Assembly: GCA_003339415.1 (NCBI GenBank)
Contig: PDHQ01000478.1
Coordinates: 1-20,677, forward strand
Reading direction: 5' to 3'
Origin: Ophiocordyceps camponoti-saundersi (nom. inval.)
Lineage: Eukaryota; Ascomycota; Sordariomycetes; Hypocreales; Ophiocordycipitaceae
DNA: 20,677 bases
The notes under the pieces were generated by a model that was not told the DNA's origin, made no database searches, and saw nothing but the letters and a program-made list of their open reading frames with translations. A program made the translations under genes and the position numbers. The first letter of the stretch is position 1; the number at the start of each line of letters is the position of its first letter. Below, one piece after another: positions 12,192 through 20,677 of this stretch.

Positions 12192-13139
12192 AATATTTTT
12201 ATTACTATTATTATTATTTTTTTTACTTTTATTATAAACTTTATTATTATTATTATAGCTATTATTATTTAAATTAGCGCCTTTACCCCGCGCCCCTTAT
12301 TACCGCCTTTACTTCCTCCTTTATACTTATTATTACTATTACCTTTATTTATAGTTTAATTACTATATTTATTATTATTATTATTATTATTATTACTCCG
12401 CCCCCCTCTTTACCTTTTACTCCGCTTATATTAATAATTATATATTTATTAAGTATTCTAAGGTAAATTAATACCGGTATATAAAACTTTTAAAAAGAAG
12501 TATTAATAATTATAGCGGTAAAAGTAATATTAAAAATAGCTGCTAAAATAGCTAACCCCGCTAAAGCGCTTATTTAAAATATTATTATTATTATTTTACT
12601 AAATTAAAATTTTAATATTTTATTTTATTTTTATATATTATATAAATTAACTTAGATTTTTTCCTATTATTTATTATTAGCTATATTTAACTTTACTCTA
12701 CTTTATATTATTTTATATTTACTAATAGGCCGCTTAGCTATCCTCCTTTATTAATATACTATATTACTTTTATTATAGTAATATATAACTTTTTTAAATA
12801 TATTTATAACTTAATTAATATTCTAAGCTTTAATTTTAACTTTACTTTTAATTTTTAACTTTATTTACTTTTTAATATTTATATTAAGCTTTAATATAAT
12901 TAAAATAATTAGCTAATTATAAGCTTATATATTTTATTAGCTTTATATATAGCTAATATTATATAATATTATTTACTTTATTATTTCTAATATAAAACCT
13001 TATAATTAGCTAGCTAAGCTATATATATAATATAAAAAAAGTTATAAAGCTTATTATAAATAATTTTAAATATATTTATTATTATTATTTTATTAATATA
13101 GCTATATAATTTTTATTATTTTCCTTTTATTATAAAAAT

Positions 13140-13240
13140 TAAAAAGAAAAGTTAAAAAAAAAAGTTAGAAATATATTTTTTTCTAAAAATAATAAAAAGA
13201 AAAAAAAAGGAAAAAAAAAGTAAAAAAGAAAAAAATATAG
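13140..13240. repeat. A/G-rich low-complexity tract
   Basis: About 100 bases are nearly all purine on the + strand, as runs of A broken by single or double G, with one T-rich interruption near 13,175. It has no coding character. It lies just before the GC-richer minisatellite at 13,322. Confidence 0.75.
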
Positions 13241-13321
13241 CCCCCCTTTTTATAATTATTAATAAATAATAAAATAGCTACCCCGCTATTTTACCTTACC
13301 TCCCCTTAGATTTTCTTTCCT

Positions 13322-13412
13322 CCGCCTTACGCTATACCGCCTCGCCTTATACCGCCTTATACCGCCCTATACCGCCCTACGCTACGCTATACCGCCCCGC
13401 TCTTTCCGCCCC
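13322..13412. repeat. 'tataccgcc' minisatellite
   Basis: A short tandem array has a unit of about 10 bases (cttataccgc / cctataccgc), repeated about five times with one 'ctacgctacg' insertion. It lies in a locally C-rich stretch (13,300-13,450) that is still free of CpA. Function unknown. Confidence 0.75.
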
Positions 13413-13679
13413 GCGCCTTATAAACTTTCTTTTTCTCTATACTCCCCTCCTTATCTTACTTTTCTTATATTATTTAAGATTACCCTTAAGTAATAAGCTT
13501 ATTATATTATATTATTACTAGCTACCGCTATATTTTTATATAAGCGTATAGTAAGCTTTCTTTTTATAGTTAGGGGGTTTTGCTTTATTTTAAGAGATTT
13601 TTCTTACTTATTATATTATAAAAGCTTTAAATATTATAAAGGCCCTTAGCGTATAAATAAATAAATAAAATAGCTTTAA

Positions 13680-14060
13680 TTATACTTATTATTATTATGC
13701 TTAGCTTTTTACTTATATTAATAATATTAGCTAAAATATTTTTAAAAGTTATTTTAATATATTTAAAAATATTATATATTAATTTTAATATTCTTATTAT
13801 TTTATTTAAATTAGTAAAAATAAAGGCGGCCTTACTTAAAGCCCGCTTAATATTATATATATTTTTATAAGTAGATAATTAATTCTTATTTTTAATAGCG
13901 CGCTTAACCCCTTTTAATAATACCTTAATATTACCTTAATTCTCTTACTCCTTTTATCTCTTATATTATATATAATAAGATTTAGCTATATTTATTATTT
14001 ATAATTTATATATTTTAAACTTATTAGTATTTTTAAAGTTAATTTAAATTTAGAAATTAT
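13680..14060. repeat. Duplicated block X, copy 1
   Basis: This sequence aligns by eye with 15,220-15,570. Shared stretches include 'ttttatttatattaata', 'ttaatatatttaaaaatatt', 'cttacttaaagc..gcttaatatt' and 'ataagtaga/aata.ttaa'. The copies differ at many positions, as expected for independently RIP-mutated repeats. Limits are approximate. Confidence 0.6.
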
Positions 14061-14089
14061 TTATTATTATATAATTTATATTTTATTTT

Positions 14090-14760
14090 ATATATATTAT
14101 ATATATTTAAGCTATAAAATTTATTATATTATTAGCTTTTATATTTTTACTAAGTTTTAAATTAAAAGTATATTTACTTTATTATACTTAATAGCTAGAA
14201 TATACTTAGCGTAAGTAATCTTATATAATATAACTTATATATATATTATAAGGGACTAAGTTTTATTTTCTAATTTTTACTTTCCTTATTATAATAATAT
14301 TAATTAAAGGTTAAGCGAATAGCTAGCTATAAAGCGTTATTTACTAAGCTATTTATAATAAGAGTAAGAATTATAATTATATATAGTTTTATAAGGGGAG
14401 GGAAAGGAAAGAAGCTATATATTACCTAGCCTTTATTTATTTATACTTTAATAATAAGGTATATATTACCTTACTTACTTACTAATCTATAACTTACTTA
14501 GCTAATTTAATATATACCTTTTATATAATTTACTTATTCTTATAAGGTATTATTTATAGCTTTACTTTAGTTTATTATTTTATTATAGCCTTATAAGCTT
14601 AAGTAAGGCCTATAATAGCGCTTTTTCCTACTCTTTAACCTTACCTTCTTAGGCTTCTGCCTCTTAAGTAGGGGGTTTTCCCCCGGGCCCTGCCTAGTTT
14701 TTCCCCCCTCCTTATATATAGTAGTCCTAGATGCTATTTAGGCCCTTAGTATAAATTCTA
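14090..14760. repeat. Duplicated block Y, copy 1, with GGGGTTTTCCCC core B
   Basis: About 670 bases match 16,240-16,910 in the same orientation. Shared landmarks in order are 'aagctataa.att.att.tattatta', 'ttataaggrr', 'aagctatatactacctagc', 'tatttatttata', 'attaccttacttacttacta', and at the end the core (here 14,668-14,711). The pair is separated by about 1.5 kb. It could be two solo LTR-like copies or two non-autonomous elements; no clear terminal inverted repeat was seen. Confidence 0.65.
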
Positions 14761-14830
14761 ATAATAATAATATTCTAGGCCAAATTAGGCACACTAGCGT
14801 ACAAATATTATTATTAATAATAATAATATT

Positions 14831-14935
14831 AAGTAGGAGGTTTTCCTCTAAGCTCTCTAGTTCTTCCTCTTTACTAAAGAATATATATTTAAATACCTTA
14901 ATAAGTTATTAATATAATTTAATATATATATAATT
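14831..14935 (+). repeat. Dispersed GGGGTTTTCCCC repeat, copy C
   Basis: The core 'aggaggttttcctc' at about 14,834-14,848 is followed by 'ttcttcctctttact' and 'atttaaataccttaataagt', then 'taatataatttaatatatat'. The last part is almost identical to copy E at 16,107-16,215. The core is RIP-softened relative to copy B. Confidence 0.7.
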
Positions 14936-15219
14936 AGCGCTATAAAGAGTTTATTTTTATTCTTACTTATAATATTATTATTAATAAGACTTAATTTTAT
15001 AGCTCCTTTAATAAGCTTAATATTTTTTATTTCTTATATACTAATCTTATTATTTACTTACTTATAAGCTAAGTAATATAGCTTAAAGTTAGTATAATAA
15101 TAAACGTTACTTTTTTTAAAGTTATTTTAAGTATTCTTATAATAAGCTTTAGCCCCGCTTTTATATAAATATTTAATTTATTTTATAAAAACTTTAACTT
15201 CTTTATAATTTTAATTATA

Positions 15220-15570
15220 TTTATAATAATAATAGCTTGCTTTTTATTTATATTAATACTATTAATTAAATTATTATTATAGATAATTTTAATATATTTT
15301 AAAATATTATATCTTAACTTAAGCACTTTTATTACTTTACTAATATTAATAATAATAATAATAATAGCTTTACTTAAAGCTTATTTAATATTATAAATAT
15401 TCTTATAAGTAAATATTTAATCTTTATTTTAAATTTTACGCTTAGCTTTAGTAAATAATAACTTGTTATTACTTTTATTTTTTTATTTTATATATTTTTC
15501 TTACTATATATAATTAAGCTTAGTTATATTTACTATTAAAAGTTTATATATTTTTATTTTATTAATAACT
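15220..15570. repeat. Duplicated block X, copy 2
   Basis: This is the counterpart of 13,680-14,060, in the same orientation. The preceding stretch, 14,960-15,250, is instead related to 140-570 near the window start (shared 'agctaagtaatatagcttaa' and neighbouring bases). The interval is therefore a mosaic of several repeats. Limits are approximate. Confidence 0.58.
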
Positions 15571-15612
15571 TAAACTTAGCCCTTAATATAGTAAACTTAT
15601 TATATTATAAAA

Positions 15613-15694
15613 GCCCTCTTAGCGTAATAGTTAAGCGCTTAAAAATAGTAGTCTCTTATAAGCAAGGTAGTTAGTTTAAATCTAGCGGAGGGCA
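15613..15694 (+). tRNA. tRNA-like gene altered by RIP, isotype not assigned
   Basis: An 82-base segment folds like a tRNA. The acceptor stem pairs 15,613-15,619 (gccctct) with 15,687-15,693 (ggagggc), followed by discriminator A. The D-stem pairs 15,622-15,625 with 15,635-15,638. The T-arm pairs 15,670-15,674 with 15,682-15,686 around the loop tttaaat. The internal Pol III boxes are recognisable: box A at 15,620-15,630, and box B gtttaaatc at 15,674-15,682 with one C-to-T change from the usual GTTCRANNC. The stretch between D and T arms is about 9 bases longer than in an ordinary tRNA, so it has a class II variable arm, an intron, or damage. The best anticodon loop, atagtag, needs RIP-type back-changes to pair its stem. 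It may be a pseudogene. Confidence 0.55.
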
Positions 15695-15700
15695 TAGGTA

Positions 15701-15706
15701 TTTTTT
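15701..15706 (+). terminator. T6 Pol III terminator of the tRNA-like gene
   Basis: Six consecutive T begin six bases after the discriminator base of the tRNA-like gene, the normal place for an RNA polymerase III stop. T-runs are common in AT-rich DNA, so the position rather than the run itself is the evidence. Confidence 0.5.
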
Positions 15707-15707
15707 A

Positions 15708-15798
15708 CCCTAACTATATAGCTAAGGTATAGCCTAACCCCGGCATAACCCTAATAAGAGTAGTAACTTTGCCAGGTTTACGGTAAGTATAGTTAGGG
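15708..15798. repeat. 11-base inverted repeat just after the tRNA-like gene
   Basis: The arm ccctaactata at 15,708-15,718 is the exact reverse complement of tatagttaggg at 15,788-15,798, enclosing a loop of 69 bases. The loop is GC-richer than its surroundings and keeps several CpA dinucleotides. 'tatagttaggggg' also occurs at about 13,565-13,577, so the right arm may be part of a repeat. Confidence 0.6.
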
Positions 15799-16106
15799 GG
15801 CTATAATAATAATATAAGTTATTAAAGGACTAAGGACCCCTTTATAGTAACTATAAGCTACCTTAGCGGCTAGAAAGCTTAGGACTAATTTAATAATAAA
15901 GTATAATTATAAAGTAAGTTAATTAGCTAATTTTAAAACCTTTACTAAGTATTACTAATATATATATTAAAACTACTTAAAACTTAAATAAAATATATAA
16001 TAAAGAGTATAAGTATATCTTACTTAAAACTAGCGTAACTTTAGATAATTATAATAATCAGCCTTTTTATATAACGATTCTAGCTTATAAGCTAGCTAAC
16101 TATTAA

Positions 16107-16215
16107 ATAATAGGTTTTCCCTTAAGCATTTTAGTTTTTCCTCTTTATTAAATAATATATACTTAAATACCTTATAAGTTTTTAATATAATTTAATATAT
16201 ATATATATTATATTA
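16107..16215 (+). repeat. Dispersed GGGGTTTTCCCC repeat, copy E
   Basis: The core has decayed to 'aataggttttccctt', followed by 'agtttttcctctttatta', 'acttaaataccttataagt' and 'taatataatttaatatatat', matching copy C and, more loosely, copy A. It lies directly before block Y copy 2. Confidence 0.68.
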
Positions 16216-16239
16216 TAAGAGATATTAAATTCTATATAA

Positions 16240-16910
16240 ATAATATATATATATAAGCTATAAGATTTAATTATATTATTAACTTTTTATTTTTATATTA
16301 ATTTTAGGATAAGGAATTACTTACTTTATTATAACTTATATTTAATATAGTTTTAGTAAAAGCGTTTTATTATAATTTAGCTAATATACTTATTATAAGG
16401 TATTAAGTTATTTTTACTAATTTTAACCTTTCTTTATTTAATTACCTAATTAGTTATAATAGTATTAATTATATATTAGCTTAAAAAAAGAATAAATTAA
16501 GCTATTAAGCTAATAAGGGCGTTAAATATATAATTATAAATATTTTTATAAAGAGGAAAAAAGAGGAAAAAAGCTATATACTACTTAGCTTTTATTTATT
16601 TATACCTTAATAGTAAGATATATATTACCTTACTTACTTACTAATATATAGCTTTTTCTAATTAATACTAATATATACTCTTATCTAATTTACTATATAG
16701 TATACCCCTAGGTTTAGCCTTAGTTTATTCCTTTACTATAGCTTTACGAGCCTAAGCGAGGCTTATAGCGGCGCTTTTTTATATATATTAACCTTACACT
16801 ATTAGGCGCTTATTCTATTTACAGAGGTTTTTCCCCCAGGCCCTGCCCGGGTTTTCCCCCCTCCCTATATACTATAGTCTTAGAAGCTATTCTAGCCTCT
16901 AGAGTAAATT
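16240..16910. repeat. Duplicated block Y, copy 2, with GGGGTTTTCCCC core D
   Basis: This matches 14,090-14,760 in the same orientation. Its core at 16,822-16,864 has 'gaggtttttccccc', 'aggccctgcccgg' and 'gttttcccccctcc'. That core keeps CpA at two sites (acagagg, cccagg), more than most of the flank, so this copy may have been less heavily mutated. Confidence 0.65.
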
Positions 16911-17245
16911 TTAATAATAATTATTATATTTACTCTTTTTAAAAAATAAGAGTATTTTAGCTTTTATTTTAAATTAAAGTAAATTATAAGTTTATAATTA
17001 AGTTACTTTTATTTTTAGTATTATACTAATTTTAAGTATATATTAAGTTCTTTATATTAGAGTAATATTTATTTTTAAAAGCTATTTAAATTTATAATAA
17101 ATAATTATAATATATTAAATAATAAAAGTATATAAAAAACTTTATATGTACTTTAGTTATACTTTTTTACTAGTTCTTTTTACTTTTTCGATTAATTTTA
17201 CTATTATTTCTTTTTAGGTTAGGCTAGGTAAATCCTTAGAACTAG

Positions 17246-17437
17246 TGGAAATATATATAAATACGGTATACCTATGTTAATCTGCATCTGTAATGTCGCG
17301 CGCCAAGTTTTCATATAATATTCTTCCGAGAGTTCTTAGCCTTTGTCCAGCGCCACCCATAACATTTCGAAGCTGTGTCTACATTTGTCCAGGTCGTTCG
17401 TTCTCGTCAGTGTCGTCTCGGCGTTTATCTAGGCGAC
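17246..17437 (+). promoter_or_regulatory. Short normal-composition leader and putative promoter of velB
   Basis: Normal composition begins at the TpG at 17,246-17,247, leaving only about 190 bases before the velB ATG. A TATA-like 'tatataaata' lies at about 17,254-17,263, but it sits at the edge of AT-rich DNA and is weak evidence. Two upstream ATGs are present. One at 17,274 starts a 14-codon frame ending at 17,318. One at 17,293 starts a 101-codon frame ending at 17,598, out of frame with velB and overlapping its start. Whether these lie in the mRNA depends on the transcription start, which cannot be read from sequence. Confidence 0.45.
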
Positions 17438-19234
17438 ATGAATTCGGCGCAACAGCCTCCCGACCGGATGCGCTCTGCGAACACATCCCCGACAAACACC
17501 GTTGGCCAGCTCAACAACGGCGAGACTTCGGCCTACCTAAGCAATGCTTATCATTATCAGCATCAAACTCCTCGACTTCCGCAATTGACGCCTCGTGATG
17601 CCCAGCGCCCAATCGACCAAGAACTCGCTCAACCTCATACCCGCCCGCACCCGCATGCACAAGCATCATCACTTGCTTCAAACCAGCACCAGCACAATCT
17701 CCAACAGTACAACATGATGCAGTCTTCCTCTCAGATACAACCACCGCCGCCATCGTCAGAGAGTTCGTGTCCTCGACAAGTGGAGGCGCCACCTGTGTCG
17801 TATCCGTCGACTGCGAGCCACCAAGGCAGCTCACAAATTACACTGGCCCCTTTGTCCAAAGTTGACGAAGCCACCGGCCGCAAATACCAGTGCGTCAATA
17901 GCCCATCGAAACACTTTCTGGACACCGCCTCGGCTTTTCACGTGCGACCGTACTGATGACCGTTCACCGCCAAGACTTGACGTTGTGCAGCAGCCCAAGC
18001 GCGCCCGCATGTGTGGCTTCGGCGACAAGGTCAAACCCTGATTTTTTCCGCGCCTCTTCAAAAATCTCCCGTTCTCTTGCTCTCTTCGTCATGGGATTTT
18101 GCGACTAATCCGCTAAATTCTAGCAGGATCGGAGACCAATCACCCCCCCTCCGTGTGTGCGGCTGATCATCACAGATGCCGTCACGGGTACAGAAATAGA
18201 TTGCAAGTGTGTCGATGGCCTCCCTCTCCCTGAGCTGTCTGCTTCTCAACCGACGCCTAATACTGATAAGGCGACCAGCTCCATCGATCACTCCATGTTT
18301 GTCCTCAACGTCGATCTTTGGAACCAGGATGGAACACGGGAAGTCAATCTGGTCCGCTCTTCCACAGGCAGTCCATCTATTTCCTCAACCACGCCATATT
18401 CCTACACGACTCTGAACGCAGGTGACGCGCCCGCGATGCCGTACTCTCAACACGTCTTACCTTCTAGTCGAGAGCCGACTTACAATTCCTCGCAAATTCT
18501 TGGTTTCGTACCCGACTATCAATTGCAGGCGGGATACGTCCAGGGTCTGTTCAGTCTGACTCCACGACAACTTTCGCTGACTCGTGCCCGCAGCTTCATC
18601 TAACGGCAGTTACGTCCCTGCTGAGCAATTCTTCCCCCAACATCAAGGATACCGCGAAGACGGCACCGCGTCACCGATATCTGCACAGGTGAACGTTGCT
18701 CAGTTCACGAGAAACGGCGTCCCTGTGGCGCCTGGTTTCGTGCAAGAGCAAAATTCGTTGTCCAGGATGGCATTGATGGGAGGACACCCCCAGGGCATGT
18801 TCACGAGAAATCTTATTGGCAGTTTAGCAGCTAGTGCTTTTCGCCTCAGCGATACGTCTGACCATATTGGAATATGGTTCGTCTTGCAGGATCTTAGCGT
18901 TCGCACTGAGGGATCTTTCCGGTGAGACTCGCTGATATATCCTGCACATGTGGCGGGGACTAATTACCGAGACAGCCTCAGATTCTCTTTTGTTAATGTT
19001 GGTGCTCGTGGTGGTGCCCGCCGTGACTGTGTCGCGCCCAGGGTAAACACGGGCCGAGCTCCCATTTTGGCGTCCTGCTTTAGCGATGTATTCAGTGTCT
19101 ATTCGGCTAAGAAGTTTCCGGGAGTCTGCGAGAGCACGCCTCTGAGCAAAACGTTTGCCACTCAAGGCATCAAGATACCCATCCGCAAAGATGCAAATAT
19201 TAAGGGTGGGGACGACGACGAATACGTCGAATAA
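17438..19234 (+). CDS. velB: VelB, velvet-domain developmental regulator (six exons, intact)
   Basis: VelB is a fungal nuclear regulator. It partners VeA and LaeA, and separately VosA, to control sporulation, light response and secondary metabolism through an NF-kB-like DNA-binding velvet domain. Exons by reading frame and splice signals: 17,438-17,889, 17,975-18,029, 18,127-18,206, 18,279-18,544, 18,594-18,921 and 18,976-19,234. Together they give 1,440 bases, 479 residues plus TAA, with no stop or frameshift. Introns are 85, 97, 72, 49 and 54 bases, all GT-AG with CTRAY-type branch sites. Residues 1-145 are Gln/Pro/Ser-rich. The first velvet half starts at QQPKRARMCGFGDK (156-169) and runs to about 234. 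A disordered insert of about 117 residues, typical of VelB, follows. The second half begins GMFTRNLIG (352-360), includes WFVLQDLSVRTEG (379-391), and ends near IPIRKD (461-466), before an acidic tail. ATG 17,438 is the first in-frame ATG. Aspergillus VelB is shorter (about 369 residues). The exact donor of intron 4 is the least certain junction. Confidence 0.93.
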
Positions 19235-19630
19235 CGACGGTCCGGACAAAAACGTGACAGGGCGATTAGATCCAACCCAGCAATATCCTCTGAAGAAGGA
19301 ATTTTTTTATGACATTCACGAGCTGTGCAGCAGTACCTTGACATTTCAAAGCCGTCTGCGCGGCAATCGATGTTTATTATTCGCTAGGAACCTAAGTCGA
19401 GGCATCTGGAACTTCCTCGGTGCCCAGGACCTGGCAAGAATAACCCCACTCCGCCGCCAATGTATACTACTGAGTCATGCACTCCTGAGTCCTACGGGGT
19501 CCTGATAGGGTGGCTGTTATGTTGATAGCAGGTGTGAGCCGTCAAACTTGGCTTAGTCGGGCCTGTGTTAAGTGTTATAAGTAGGGGGGAAGTACGGATA
19601 TAGAGACACAGTGTAAATTTTACTTATTTC
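19235..19630 (+). other. velB 3' flank / probable 3' untranslated region
   Basis: About 390 bases of normal-composition sequence follow the velB stop, with CpA and TpG at ordinary frequency. No separate gene is convincing: the open frames crossing it (for example 19,155-19,505) lack similarity or splice support and overlap the velB end. No clear AATAAA signal was seen. The segment probably holds the 3' UTR and polyadenylation site. Confidence 0.6.
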
Positions 19631-19639
19631 ATTATATAC

Positions 19640-20677
<1,038 letters not shown>

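Larger units (their letters stand above)
88..17245. other. RIP-mutated, AT-rich repeat domain (left flank)
   Basis: About 17 kb of very AT-rich DNA in which CpA and TpG are nearly absent: by eye I count about 22 in the first 14.7 kb, where hundreds would be expected. TpA, CpT, CpC and GpC remain common, and stop codons fill every frame. This is what cytosine mutation at CpA (RIP in Pezizomycotina) leaves in duplicated DNA. No intact protein gene lies in this stretch. Decayed retrotransposon frames, short dispersed repeats and a tRNA-like gene are listed separately. Stretches not covered by those entries (570-960, 11,300-11,950, 12,200-13,140, 16,920-17,245) show only RIP-altered AT-rich sequence that I cannot assign. 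Confidence 0.93.

Noticed and set aside
12060..14830. CRISPR-like array from the repeated AT and triplet tracts
   Set aside because: The repeats are microsatellites and diverged transposon copies without regular unique spacers, and the host is a eukaryote.
15613..15694. Elongator tRNA-Met, suggested by the first bases gccctcttagcg
   Set aside because: The anticodon stem does not pair around a CAT/TAT loop, and the central region is too long.
15708..15760. Telomeric CCCTAA repeat array
   Set aside because: There are only three isolated CCTAA-type motifs, not in tandem.
88..17245. Mitochondrial DNA as the reason for high AT content
   Set aside because: CpA/TpG loss with GpC and CpC retained, the TAA/TAG-riddled LINE remnants and a spliced nuclear gene at the edge fit RIP, not a mitochondrial genome.
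17375..17437. Extended velB N-terminus starting at 17,375
   Set aside because: The codon at 17,375 is GTG, not ATG. Fungal nuclear genes start at ATG, and the first in-frame ATG is 17,438.
17511..18061. Minus-strand open frames over velB
   Set aside because: They are shadows of the velB exons, with no independent motif or splice logic.
17890..18975. velB as a frameshifted pseudogene split over several frames
   Set aside because: All frame changes and stops fall inside five GT-AG introns. The joined exons total 1,440 bases in one open frame and restore conserved velvet sequence at each junction.
19155..19505. A separate + strand gene after velB
   Set aside because: It overlaps the velB last exon in another frame, has no recognisable domain, and falls in the probable 3' UTR.

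Overview
The window looks like nuclear DNA of a filamentous ascomycete (Pezizomycotina). Two things point there. About 17 kb of left flank and about 1 kb of right flank are extremely AT-rich and almost free of CpA/TpG dinucleotides, the mark of repeat-induced point mutation (RIP). The only healthy gene, in a GC-balanced island of about 2.4 kb, is a velvet-family regulator, VelB, with five short fungal introns. From memory its sequence resembles Leotiomycete/Sordariomycete VelB more than Aspergillus VelB; this is a weak taxonomic hint.

Layout. 1-87 is a (TTA)n microsatellite. 88-17,245 is RIP-mutated repeat DNA. In it I can still read two decayed Tad-like LINE retrotransposons on the + strand. 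One is at about 960-2,480 (zinc-knuckle ORF1 plus an endonuclease remnant). The other is fuller, at about 6,480-10,690 (zinc knuckles, GDFN endonuclease motif, and reverse transcriptase with PQGSPLS and FVDD positions). There are also minus-strand decayed reading frames that I cannot name (110-570, 5,550-5,960, 10,800-11,300). At 11,950-16,920 lies a family of short repeats with a GGGGTTTTCCCC core, plus two larger duplicated blocks. A RIP-altered tRNA-like gene with a T6 Pol III stop sits at 15,613-15,706. At about 17,245 the sequence switches within tens of bases to normal composition. velB occupies 17,438-19,234 (six exons, 479 codons, fully open after splicing). Composition becomes RIP-like again at about 19,620-19,665. 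The window ends in a (TAA)n tract at 20,551-20,677; together with the (TTA)n start this suggests an assembly contig bounded by microsatellites.

How it works together: there is no operon or gene cluster. The window is one apparently functional, conserved developmental regulator surrounded by dead, presumably heterochromatic transposon DNA. The points most worth a second look are the intact velB with almost no normal-composition promoter, the sharp RIP edges, the near-exclusive GpCpA context of the few surviving CpA sites, and the tRNA-like gene. I did not find a convincing new multi-gene system.
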